DNA of 29,754 nucleotides, taken from Pelargonium cotyledonis. Lineage: Eukaryota > Streptophyta > Magnoliopsida > Geraniales > Geraniaceae. Below the pieces are notes generated by a model. The model ran no database searches. It was not told the DNA's origin and was given only the letters and a program-made list of their open reading frames with translations. Location: the NCBI GenBank assembly GCA_036897625.1, contig JAYMTA010000403.1:1-29754 (forward strand). The letters are read 5' to 3'. Of this stretch, positions 20,962-29,754 are shown one piece after another (positions within the stretch are counted from its first letter, which is position 1; the number at the start of each line of letters is the position of its first letter). The position numbers were made by a program, and so were the translations under genes.

Positions 20962-21144
20962 ATGGCAAAGTACAGTTTCTATGTGTGTCTGGTTATTGTT
21001 TGCATGATAATGGTGATGATGATTGTAGTTTCGCAGGCACGTGTTTTGACAGGTTCGGTTGGTTCATGGCCTGATAAAGCTGGTTCAGGTGGATCAGACC
21101 CTTACACCCATTCCAATCCAGATCCAAAGGGCCATTTTCTCTAA
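20962..21144 (+). CDS. Small secreted peptide precursor, 60 residues, family not recognised
   Basis: This intronless frame begins at the first ATG after a good TATA box (GCAGAGATGGCA context). Residues 1-26 form a clear signal peptide (MAKYSFYVCLVIVCMIMVMM, then IVVSQA), with likely cleavage before RVLTG. The mature part of about 34 residues is Gly/Ser/Asp/Pro-rich, carries no cysteine, and ends GGSDPYTHSNPDPKGHFL. This layout matches precursors of small plant signalling peptides, whose active part lies at the C-terminus and may carry hydroxyproline or sulfotyrosine. It does not match CLE, CEP, RGF, IDA, PIP or PSY consensus motifs as I know them. A possible polyadenylation region (CAATGAAATAAG) follows at about 21327-21338. 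That it is a gene is likely; that it is a signal is inference. Confidence 0.65.
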   Translation: MAKYSFYVCLVIVCMIMVMMIVVSQARVLTGSVGSWPDKAGSGGSDPYTHSNPDPKGHFL

Positions 21145-21339
21145 CTCTCTCTAGCCAATATTGATCGATGGTGCATGTAAAATAAATAAGACACGTGCAC
21201 GTGTTTATGGAAGGTAATTTGAATAAGATATGTCACATGTATGAATGTTTTAATTCCACAGTTCTAGTTGCTGGTTTTTTTTTGTCTCGTCCATAGAGTC
21301 CTTTGTAAGATATATTATCAATGCTCAATGAAATAAGAT

Positions 21340-22195
21340 TGTGTATACAGTAGTAGTTTATATATCTATGACTCTGTTAATTATTGGTGACTATTAGATT
21401 TGGTTTCACATACACATATATGAAAGAGGTTTCATATTTCGTTAAATTAGAATTTGCATTTATTAAACGTTAAGCAAACCTTTTGACTCATGCAATAGCC
21501 AAGTCTGTTGTCTCTATGTCAAATGTGCAACGAACTTTGCGTTTACACTTTCAATCTCTTTGATTCTTACATTTTTAAAGCGGAAGATCGAAACTATTTT
21601 AAAACACGAATTAATATTGAGAGAAAAAGTAATTTTAAGAGTATAATTAATAGTTAATTCATTGCATTGATACGAGAGTTAGTGCTCAGTACGTACGCAT
21701 CTGATGTATATAAGAGTATAATAAAAATTGTATTCTTATTTGTTTGCAATTATCGAAATATAATATAAAAATAAAATTTGAGTAATTAGCTCGTGAAATA
21801 TCATAATGAAAGTGAAATAAATATTCCAAACTCTTGAGGGAATATACTATAATTAACATGACAATAGAAAATGATTAGTCGATGGATTTTTAAAATCAAA
21901 ATTACTGTGTGGGCATCACCAGGGTCATTGGTGTCCATATTTAGATAATGATGGTCAATTTGTTGGCACTTTTGAGGTCCTATTTTGGTTTTTGTGTTTT
22001 CCTTTGTTGGTGAGTGCTTTGCTCATGCTCCCTCTCAACTTAATTCTTTAACCAAAGCTATGTAGAATGGAATGTGTGGATAATATGTGAGGCTCAATTT
22101 TTTAAAAATATTTCATAATGATTACATTAGAAGACTGACCAACAAAACAAGTAACATAATCTTATCAGATCATGTGTTAATCTAAGTACTTGCTA
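21340..22195. other. AT-rich spacer
   Basis: Nothing coding and no evident repeat. It lies between the secreted-peptide gene and the F-box relic. Confidence 0.45.
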
Positions 22196-22199
22196 CCTA

Positions 22200-22440
22200 A
22201 GCAGAGTATGTAGTAGACTCGATGTCCTTGACAGAAACAAAACTCGGAAAATGAGCAACAATTGATCCATGACCACGTCCGATTGATAGTTGACGTTCTT
22301 TACGACCATAAATAATCAAAAGAGAATGACCGGATATTTGTGTATCGGAGCCGACAGATCGGATATTTGTGTCTCTTGATCTTTTGTTGTCTGCTGATCT
22401 TCGCTGCTAATAAGGTGGAGCTTGGTCCGCTTGTACATTG
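22200..22440 (-). pseudogene. Truncated and rearranged F-box gene relic
   Basis: On the minus strand 22340-22210 translates to GHSLLIIYGRKERQLS and then IVAHFPSFVSVKDIES, clearly related to the last 40 residues of the intact F-box protein next door (GHSHLLCYYPRERSFKQL, then VAAHIPSFVSLRDFES). Immediately upstream, in another frame, the sequence QETQISDLSAPI resembles that protein's N-terminal F-box start (TNISDLSLPI), also visible at nucleotide level (CCGATCTGTCGG). Nearly all of the middle is missing. It is a relic of a tandem duplicate that lost its central part. It lies about 400 bp downstream of the intact gene in the same orientation. Confidence 0.7.
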
Positions 22441-22831
22441 TTGCAGGAGAAAATAAGAAATCAAGAACACGTGGGGAATGTGAAACTTTATGAATTAATT
22501 TAGGTTCAGGTTGATTCATTATTGGAAGTCCTAGAACTATACATATATGTAATAGGACGTACACCTAATACATGACGAATAGGAAAACCCAAATATTGCT
22601 TTCCTGTTATATAAAGTTAGTTATACATCAATTATCAATTATATCTGTATATAAATTAGTTGGTATCTCTCGATATTATTGGAACACAACGCAGATAATC
22701 CAACCAAAAACGTCCTTCAAACCAGAATGAGGCTGTCAATATTAGAAGAATAATATATTTATTGCATCATCTGTATATATATATATATACACAACTCAGG
22801 GTTAACTACAATATGAAATTAAACCATAAAA

Positions 22832-24022
22832 CTAAACGGCAAGCAGTACGGGAAATGCATCAGACTCAAAATCTCTGAGCGAGACAAAGCTTGGTATATG
22901 AGCAGCAACATTATTGCCCTTATGAGCCAAAAGCTGCTTGAATGACCTCTCTCTTGGATAATAACAAAGCAGATGACTATGCCCACATAGCAGCAAGACT
23001 TCCCCATCTCTCCCAATGTTAAGTAACTGGAAATGGCGCCGCCTGAGGTTCCACCATTCCACGCTCGGACTTTTAATTGCCAACACTTTGCTCCAAGATT
23101 CCACGTCACCATACTTTTTCATGATCCACACTTCAACTTCAGGAGTTAGAGCATATCGGTCAGTTGCACATATATAAAGACAGCCTTTTATCACCCCAAT
23201 GTTTGAACAATAATAGTCGGTATTCTTGCAAATATTTGAGGAACCCGACGTATGTTCTTTGAAAAATGCAGGTGGCCCTGGGAATGGTTGGAATTTCTCT
23301 GTTTCAAAATCAAAAGAAAATATAAACACAGAACCAGGACAGTAGACAATCCAATGAAGAGCCCGATTCAGAAAAGCAGCTGGTGATCGATCAAATGGTG
23401 AGAAGGGGGCAGCCCCAATGCTTCTCCATGTACCTGAACCCAACGTACAAACCTCTGCCTCCCAATCTTGACCATTGGATAAACAGAAAATTCGAATCGC
23501 CTTGTATTCATTAGTATTAGGGCTAAACCCAAGCCCGGACATAACCTTCTGACTAGATTTCTTGGTGACAGTTGGAAGTGCCATGCATTCACCAAGCATA
23601 GGATTCCACACGTAGACAGGGTCTCGAGATGGAGGACCACATACACAAACCAAGCCATTACACGAATTCCCAAGTGCGCAACGAGGCAAGGAAGGGAACT
23701 GAAACTCACGAGATCTATACGTGGTGTCTTGCTCTTCAACATCCAGCCATATGCAAAAGTTGTCTTTGGGTTCAAGGTGTACGGTATACGCACACAGAAG
23801 TAAGAAGCAGGGTGTGTGGATATAGTGAAGTTTAGTGTAAAGAGGATCTGAAATTACGCTGCACCATGACTTGGATACAAACTTGCAGCTGCAAACAGCA
23901 GTTCTGGTTGGAAGTCTGGACAAGATATCAGTGAGTATAGGTAATGAGAGATCCGATATGTTTGTCTGTCTCTGTGTTTGTGTCCCCTTCCTTTGTACTT
24001 CCTCTTCGTGATCCGATTCCAT
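22832..24022 (-). CDS. F-box protein with F-box-associated C-terminal domain
   Basis: A single 396-residue frame. F-box proteins bind SKP1 through the F-box and recruit substrates to SCF ubiquitin ligases through the C-terminal domain. The F-box covers about residues 22-65, starting ISDLSLPILTDILSRLP with the typical SCKFVSKSWCSVISDPLY at its end. The C-terminal part has the features of the FBA-type interaction region: CNGLVCVCG, VYVWNPMLGECMALP, GLGFSPNTNEYKAIRIF, ALHWIVY, FDFETEKFQPFPGP, then GCLYICATD and VEVWIMKKYGDVESWSKV. Length is typical for the family. The substrate cannot be inferred. The start at 24022 is the first Met of the single-exon frame, but splicing to an upstream exon at 24800-24945 would lengthen the protein by 56-58 residues. 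A truncated relative lies just downstream. It appears intact. Confidence 0.88.
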   Translation of the reverse strand: MESDHEEEVQRKGTQTQRQTNISDLSLPILTDILSRLPTRTAVCSCKFVSKSWCSVISDPLYTKLHYIHTPCFLLLCAYTVHLEPKDNFCIWLDVEEQDTTYRSREFQFPSLPRCALGNSCNGLVCVCGPPSRDPVYVWNPMLGECMALPTVTKKSSQKVMSGLGFSPNTNEYKAIRIFCLSNGQDWEAEVCTLGSGTWRSIGAAPFSPFDRSPAAFLNRALHWIVYCPGSVFIFSFDFETEKFQPFPGPPAFFKEHTSGSSNICKNTDYYCSNIGVIKGCLYICATDRYALTPEVEVWIMKKYGDVESWSKVLAIKSPSVEWWNLRRRHFQLLNIGRDGEVLLLCGHSHLLCYYPRERSFKQLLAHKGNNVAAHIPSFVSLRDFESDAFPVLLAV

Positions 24023-24799
24023 TGTTTTAATTTTCTGTTCTTCACTAAGTCTGGCAATGAAACATCCAACAACTGAAGCTAGACATTAAACATTTACAAA
24101 GAATAGTAGAGCAGTATTAAAGATGGGCTTTGCAGCGTCCTATCAAGTTTAAGGAAAGAACAAACACCATAGTTCTGTTGCGAAGAATTAAAAAAAAGAC
24201 CACCACAAGCACATGAATAAACCGATGAGATCAGTTCGGCCAATTCTAAATGCTTAACAGTTAGCACATACAAACTGCGTGAAATCCCATAGTTTCAAAA
24301 TGTGAACTCAGCTCATCATGCTCTGTGTGAAGCAACAAAAAACAGAGCTACTAACACTACTACTTAATAACTTCACTTCACTACTTCCTTAATCCAATCC
24401 TCATTATTATTTTCTAGATGAAATGTCCGAGTTTATGTACAAATGTGTCCGTTGTACCAAATTTGAATCACATTTTAAAATCACAACACCTGTTCTTCAG
24501 AAATGAGCAGTTTTCACTACCTACCAAAAAAATATTCAGCAAATAAAAACATCCGACAATTCCAAAGCCTTTTGGAGGAAAAGTAAATGAATTTGCTGCA
24601 AAAATAAAAGAATCAACCCATCTAATCAATCTTATAGTTTTTGTACCTTCCAAGCGATTGAGAAAAATCACCGAAAATTCGAAGCCCGAATTCTGACAAA
24701 ATTTGATCTTCACCAATTTTCTAAAGAAAGATTATCAAAAAGGTGCGAATTTTCTGAAAAAATTGAAGGAAGGAACCAAGAATCTGACAGTGCAATTAC

Positions 24800-24945
24800 C
24801 TGCAGTGAGGTTTCGATTGGCGAAACCAGCCAACAAGACCGAATCCGAAAATGAACGCGAAGAGAAGGAAGAGTGATTCGCTGTTCCTGGAAGCGAAACG
24901 AAGTCGTCCAAGCCCTTCTTGCTTGGAAAACCCTAAATGTTGCAT
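24800..24945 (-). CDS. Putative upstream exon of the F-box gene, possibly coding for a membrane segment
   Basis: On the minus strand an ATG at 24945 opens MQHLGFSKQEGLGRLRFASR, followed by NSESLFLLFAFIFGFGLVGW and FRQSKPHC, and reaches a strong donor CTGCAG, GTAATT at 24800/24799. A TATA box (GATATATAAAAC, about 25009-25020) lies some 70 bp upstream, so this ATG would be the first in the transcript. Acceptors at 24051 (TTTCATTGCCAG) or 24045 (CCAGACTTAG) both keep frame with the F-box start: 174 or 168 bases precede 24022, with no stop (RLSEEQKIKT joins). It could therefore add a hydrophobic N-terminal anchor. Alternatively it is a leader exon with an uORF, or the first exon of a separate small gene. 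Confidence 0.45.
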
Positions 24946-25004
24946 TGCAAATTCGAAAATTGATTTATGAAAAGGGTGGAAAGATCCAATTGGAGTATTT
25001 TGTA

Positions 25005-25022
25005 TCTCTGTTTTATATATCT
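25005..25022 (-). promoter_or_regulatory. Putative TATA box for the F-box transcription unit
   Basis: On the minus strand AAGATATATAAAACAGAG reads as a good TATA box about 65-75 bp upstream of the ATG at 24945, supporting transcription starting near 24980. Confidence 0.5.
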
Positions 25023-25059
25023 TGAATAATAAGGCCCAAGTGCATAGGCCCATATAAGC

Positions 25060-26395
25060 TGGCCTTGTCCAGTTCTATTTTTTTGGGTGTCCATTTGAAT
25101 CAAATCTTGGCTTTGAAAATATTTTTTTAACCCAACTCAAAATTTTTTGGTTAAATGATTTTATCTCCTATGAACTCGCCCTCTTTTTTTTTTTGTTTAG
25201 TCTTTCATTAGCGTTTTCCGTTATTAACCTTTACATTGAATTAATTCTTTTATTGTATTTATCATTATAGAGTTGTAGTATGTCAATTTGTGTCGTTCGC
25301 ATAATTATGTCTGCACATAATAATTATCATGTGGACATGTCTTGTCAGTAAAACTGCACTAAAAGCATTATGATGCTGTTTGGTTTTTCCTTTGTAATTG
25401 TTTTGATAGGTTGTTGATTTTCAAGAGAAAAAACGAATCGCTTAACAGTCATACCACAACAAATAACAACTATTATGAGATGATGGAATAGCTAAATTGT
25501 GTTTCCGTTTCTCTCTCCTATCACATAAATGGTTACAATGAAAGAATTGTGGTTTACAAGATCCTCTTTGGCGACTATAATTAACATGATAGTTATTAAT
25601 ATTTTGAGCAATTTAAAAATCAAACTAATTAATATAATCATCAGGTTTATTTTCTAAGCATTACACACTGAGAAAATATTTTAATAAGGTCACTATCAAG
25701 GCTCAATTATTTCCATCACTTGTTGAGAACTAATATATTCCACTTTAATCTTCGGTGTCATTTTCGTTTAGTATAAAAGTGAACAAAGAGAAAATGTGGA
25801 GGGAATGAGAGCTAAGCACTCGCAAATCTTATTTGTTAAGCACAAGATAAGATAAATACTTAAAGTACCTTTGAAAGGTACTTTAGTTGAGTTTCAATTT
25901 TATATTTTCCATATATTGATTATTAACAGTATCTTTGTTTCAGTATCATTATTGATTTCAACCGTTCTTTTATTTCGACCATTTTGATAAATAAAAAGAT
26001 TAAAGGAAGCATAGAAATAAGGATTAAAATCTCGTTCCAACTTCTCATTACCTGTTCGGAAACTTTAATGTTCAAAAGCCGATGAAGTAAAAATAGGTAC
26101 AACGAGTTAAAATGAATTTAATTTTTGAAAACTACAATCACTAGTTTATAACTTTCGAATGTTTAGTCACCATTTTTATTTTGTTTCCCTAAAATTTTGG
26201 ATACCAACTTCACCTATTACTCTAAATATAACGTGCTCTCTATTTACCTATATGAATTCGAATTCTATTTTTTTTTTCTTTCTAAATACATGAGACTGAT
26301 ACGAAAATGTATTTTTAATATAGACTGATGCAACAACACCTAATACATTTTCACTAATTTAACATATTGTATACCGATTTATTCATATATGTGTA
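25060..26395. other. AT-rich spacer
   Basis: No gene is supported. The one structure seen is a perfect 12-bp inverted repeat with a 1-base centre at 25861-25885 (TAAAGTACCTTT, G, AAAGGTACTTTA). Confidence 0.45.
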
Positions 26396-26402
26396 TATCA
26401 GG

Positions 26403-26475
26403 CCCGTAGATGAGGGTGTGCAGTGAGTTCAACTGCACAAGGTCCTAATTTGTGGAGGGCCTAATTTTGAAACTA
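26403..26475. repeat. Possible transposon-end fragment
   Basis: The GC-richer stretch GGCCCGTAGATGAGGGTG, then TTCAACTGCACAAGG and GGAGGGCCTAATTTT, resembles ends of interspersed plant repeats that open with GGCCC and a GTGCA-type inverted motif (GTGCAGTGAGTTCAACTGCAC). I cannot name the family with confidence and see no matching second end. Confidence 0.25.
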
Positions 26476-26553
26476 TGTATTATTGCTCAAACTGAAAAAC
26501 AGAGAAAAAAAAAAACTGCACAATTTGATCTGTAGGTTGAAGATGAAGAGTGG

Positions 26554-26613
26554 GACCCACGTAGTTTTTTTTTTTTTTTTGAATATGAGATTTTTTGTTG
26601 ACCCACGTAGTTT
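26554..26613 (-). repeat. Retroposon tail insertion with 14-bp target duplication
   Basis: The 14-mer GACCCACGTAGTTT occurs at 26554-26567 and again, identical, at 26600-26613. The 32 bases between are a T run of about 13 and GAATATGAGATTTTTTGTT. In the minus orientation this is a short sequence followed by a poly-A tail between perfect target-site duplications, as left by a severely 5'-truncated LINE/SINE-type retroposition. Its perfect duplications suggest youth. Confidence 0.5.
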
Positions 26614-26619
26614 AAAAAA

Positions 26620-27440
26620 TAAACATAAATGTTTTTTTAAAATAAAATATTAATGTTTTAATTAAGAAAAGAAAAACTAAATGATAAAAAAACGAAAGAA
26701 GAAAAAACTGAAAGTGAAACTGTGGAATGTAATTTTATTTACCAAAATTCAATAAATATAAAATAATAAAATAAGACTTATCTTTTAAGTTTCATATTGT
26801 ATCATTTTATCAAGTCTCTCGTGGATGTGAGAAACAAATAGAGCTAAGGAAATAAATAAAGTAATATAATTTCAACTAATTAGTGTACTAGATAGTTCAT
26901 GTACGTTAAATTTGTGCTTCATTTAACTAATTTTTATTTTATTTATTGAGCTTGCAAATGAGTTTGAGTTAAATTCTTTATTTAGTTTTGAATTTTGGTT
27001 TTAAACTGAAACTAAAACAGACAATTAAAAATACAATTATTTTATCTTTTGCTGCCGACGAATCCAAATTTTAGGGGCGAATTTTTTTATTTTAACACAG
27101 GATCTCCAAAATGACTGAGATGGCTCTGGTGTATATATATACACACACTTATCTGTTGCTAAAGAGAAATCCAAGATTTCTATTTTTTGAATATGGATTG
27201 ATGGAAACAGAATAAGAACATAATTAAGATGCGGCAAGAAATTAGTTTAAGAACATGAATTTTAATATTTAAATATTACCATATAATCAGAAAAAGTCAA
27301 GGTGGGGGTGAGGTATGGTCTAGTTGTGTAATTGTGTGTGTAATGTAATTTTCTAGAAGGAAAATGTATATGGGAAGGAGATCTGAGTGGCACTACTTGA
27401 TTATACGGTTGGCAATCACCAAGCAAATTAAAGCAAGCTT
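26620..27440. other. AT-rich spacer
   Basis: No gene is supported. The minus-strand ORFs at 27037-27237 and 27262-27471 have no recognisable domain. A TA/CA-rich alternating tract lies at 27132-27148. Confidence 0.4.
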
Positions 27441-27447
27441 TGATTAC

Positions 27448-27586
27448 GATAAGCAAAGCCAATAAAAACAAATAATATTAATAGTGAATTAGCAAGTTGA
27501 AGAAGAAGATAAGCAAAGCCAATAAAAACAAATAATATTAATAGTGAATTAGCAAGAAGAAGAAGAAGAAGAAGAAGAAGAAGAAG
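27448..27586. repeat. Perfect 60-bp tandem duplication ending in an AAG microsatellite
   Basis: The block starting GATAAGCAAAGCCAATAAAA recurs exactly 60 bases later. Copy 1 is 27448-27507 and copy 2 starts at 27508. The shared 48 bases are identical through GAATTAGCAAG. Copy 1 then has TTGAAGAAGAA, while copy 2 runs into about 11 AAG units (27554-27586). The identity implies a recent event, probably slippage seeded by the AAG tract. Confidence 0.95.
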
Positions 27587-27589
27587 CTC

Positions 27590-28320
27590 CTCATAGCTAT
27601 GTCGCACTCATCGTGGACATAAATCCAACAAAATCATTCTCCTAATGATTACCTTCCAATATTATTTCCTGTCAATGTGATTTTGTTATAAGAAATAATC
27701 ATATTCTTGAATTTTGATCAAATGTACAATCAAGTCGTACTTTTTTGTGATGATATTATGATTTTTATCCGGATTGTAAGCAATGCATTGAAAAATAACC
27801 TAAAAAAGATGTATTTAAAATTTCAGATGTGAAGTTACAATGATTCTAAGAGGATTCACGCGTTGAATTTATATGCCCCAGTTAATAAAATCGTTATGAG
27901 CCTTAATAATATTGTTTGGTTAACAAATTAAAATTGCTTGGTTATGAAAGTATTTAGTGGGGAATCAACATTGACAATGAAAGCCACAAATGCTTCTATC
28001 AAATCGTCAAATCGAAAAATCAAGATCATAATTTGAGGAATTGTTCTTTCGCAAAAATTGCTTGGAGTTCTTGGTTCAAATTAAACTTATCTACCTCACC
28101 CTTTAGGTATTCCATTTTTGTTTACACTTGATGGATCCTATGAATAACTACAAGTGTTAGTTTTTCCACCAATAGAAATTCAACACCAAAATGACAAAAT
28201 TTTGCTCTTCTATGAATTCTCTTACTAACAATTCTCCCCGCATATATATTTGTGTCTGTTGGGAGAAACCTCTAACTCCTTGAATTAAGATTAATGTTGA
28301 TGGTTTTTAATTTTTTGTAA
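27590..28320. other. AT-rich spacer
   Basis: Nothing coding or repeated is evident by eye. Confidence 0.4.
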
Positions 28321-28324
28321 AAAA

Positions 28325-28361
28325 TTGAAAACATAACACTCATTTTGAGACAGAGAGAGTA
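28325..28361. mobile_element. Remnant right end of a Stowaway-type MITE
   Basis: TTGAAAACATAACACTCATT and then TTGAGACAGAGAGAGTA match the right end of the two Stowaway elements at 15999-16507 (ACACTCATTTTGGGACGGAGGGAGTA) with several substitutions. No left end was found within several hundred bases upstream, so it is a truncated relic. Confidence 0.6.
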
Positions 28362-28992
28362 TTATTTAAGTGGTAAACTCAATAAACTACCATTTTTACT
28401 GTGATTAAACAACTATTTAGAAGAAGAAGATAAATGTAGGGTGCTACTAATTTGATATTTTTGTGATTGAACACCAAATATGCCCTCGATTATTATAAGA
28501 GAAGGAATCATATATAAATTTTAGATGAAAAGACTTGGTCTCATGGAATAAGCGATGTGGAAGGTGATACTTGGTGTCTCACAAAGTTGGGGATTGTAAT
28601 GTAGAGCTAGAGATCATATATCATATGTACTCTTGATGTGGAATCATATGCCCCATATCTTACATATTATTTAATTGTATTTTGTGTATATATATCTCTA
28701 TCCAATTGTGCACAACAGATTCCCAAAGTACAATCACTTGTTATTTGGTGCCCCTACAAGATTTTCATAATCCATTTTCCTATATGCAACTTGCTAGCTA
28801 TTTCACAAACAGCATGAAACATGTGACAAGACTTCCATTTCTATTCTTCTCTCTTTTCAACAAATATTAGAATAATATATCATTTAAGACCCAAGAATTA
28901 CAACTAATTAATGGTTTGAATATAAACTCTAGTGAAGAAAAAATCCAACTATTCTATAGCTCGATTTTCTTCAATAACACATACATGTAACT

Positions 28993-29160
28993 AAGGCATG
29001 TTGAGCTAAGTGGTTGAAGTGTTTTGAATTTTCTTTGAGATCTCAAGTTCAAGTCTTCTTGCTGACAGTCGTATAGGGTGTGATTTATGGTTTGAAAATA
29101 GAGATCTGCCCTCTGTAAGGTCTCCGATTGTGCACGTGTCGAGGTTATCATTAAAGAAAA
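28993..29160 (+). mobile_element. tRNA-derived SINE, about 168 bp
   Basis: TGAGCTAAGTGGTTGAAGTG (from about 29004) matches an RNA polymerase III A box (TRGCNNAGYNGG-like). GAGATCTCAAGTTCAAGTCT (about 29038-29057) holds a B box (GGTTCGANNCC-like), at the usual spacing of 30-40 bases. The body continues through GGGTGTGATTTATGG and ATAGAGATCTGCCCTCTGTA to an A-rich end AAAGAAAA. A short ATGTAA direct repeat at 28987-28992 and 29161-29166 may be the target duplication. The minus-strand ORF across it is incidental. Confidence 0.6.
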
Positions 29161-29169
29161 ATGTAAGAC

Positions 29170-29754
29170 TTGCATGTGATGATAAGTGTTAAGGTGAGTA
29201 ATAAAGTGTCACATGACATACAAATATAATACTACCAAACAAACATTTGAATTTTTTTGTTAAATATATCTAAAAGTGATTGAATAAACCTACTTCATAA
29301 ACTACCATAATTAGGTACATGGTATAATTAGAACTAAATTCATGAGTATCAAAATTGGCACAAATAGTATCATCGAGTAGTACAAGTACATGCATTCGAA
29401 TTTTGTTCTGGTCATATTGAAAGAGAAAGATGCAGAAAATCTAATATATATAATAGGAAAGACATGCACTCTTTAACCGACACGTCGTACTCTCTATAAT
29501 TGACATGTGTCAATTTTTTTTAATTTTTATATATAACAAATTTATTATAATCATATTTATCTTCTTTAATTAAATATATGAATTATCATTTCAAAATTTG
29601 TTGATAAATGTTTATATATAAATTATTTCATTATTCAATAAATATAAATTAATTTTAAAATGAATATATCCCAAGTCGAAAAAGATAAAATAAATTAGCA
29701 CATATTATATTAAAAAAAATTTATGTTAGTATAGTTCACTAAAAAAAAAACACC
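29170..29754. other. AT-rich right-edge spacer
   Basis: Very AT-rich DNA with no gene, repeat or regulatory signal that I can support. Confidence 0.4.

Noticed and set aside
24468-24716. Minus-strand 82-residue frame between the putative upstream exon and the F-box exon
   Set aside because: It falls inside the inferred leader intron and has no recognisable domain.

Overview
The window is nuclear DNA of a flowering plant, almost certainly a eudicot. Five genes are interrupted by GT-AG introns, the intergenic DNA is AT-rich, and it carries plant-type repeats (Stowaway MITEs, tRNA-derived SINEs, CACTA, MULE and hAT debris). The protein families (WNK11-type kinase, TK1 thymidine kinase, glycine/asparagine-rich hnRNP-like protein, DOMON-cytochrome b561 protein, F-box protein) are ordinary angiosperm families. 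An asterid, possibly Lamiales, is my guess from protein flavour only. All exon boundaries were read by eye from splice consensus and reading-frame continuity.

Layout. 1-2610 is repeat territory: a decayed MULE transposase fragment, a CACTA-like terminus next to it, a CT microsatellite, a GC-richer tandem repeat of about 179 bp, and a hAT-like non-autonomous element of about 0.6 kb ending close to the next promoter. 2680-4800 is a WNK kinase gene (+). 4880-6700 has no gene but holds a 102-bp tandem duplication and an 83-bp minisatellite. 6777-8155 is a thymidine kinase gene (-) with four exons. 8240-9980 is AT-rich spacer. 10030-14300 is a two-RRM RNA-binding protein gene (+) with a possible uORF and two alternative last coding exons.

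14300-18100 is spacer with SINE-like pieces and two neighbouring Stowaway MITEs. 18228-19952 is a cytochrome b561/DOMON gene (+) whose first exon carries a net -1 frame disruption. 20962-21144 is a small intronless gene for a secreted 60-residue peptide precursor. 22200-22440 holds a scrambled F-box relic, downstream of an intact F-box gene (-, 22832-24022). That F-box gene probably has an upstream exon near 24800-24945 which could add an N-terminal membrane segment. 25050-29754 has no convincing gene. It holds a perfect 60-bp duplication, a probable retroposon tail with a 14-bp target duplication, a MITE remnant and a SINE.

The genes do not form a pathway. They are independent housekeeping or signalling genes: kinase signalling and ion homeostasis, dNTP salvage, mRNA binding, transmembrane electron transfer, a peptide precursor, and SCF-type ubiquitination. 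I found no sign of a wholly new multi-gene system. The less ordinary items are the uncharacterised secreted peptide, the possible membrane-anchored F-box isoform, the alternative RRM 3' ends and the nested transposon debris.
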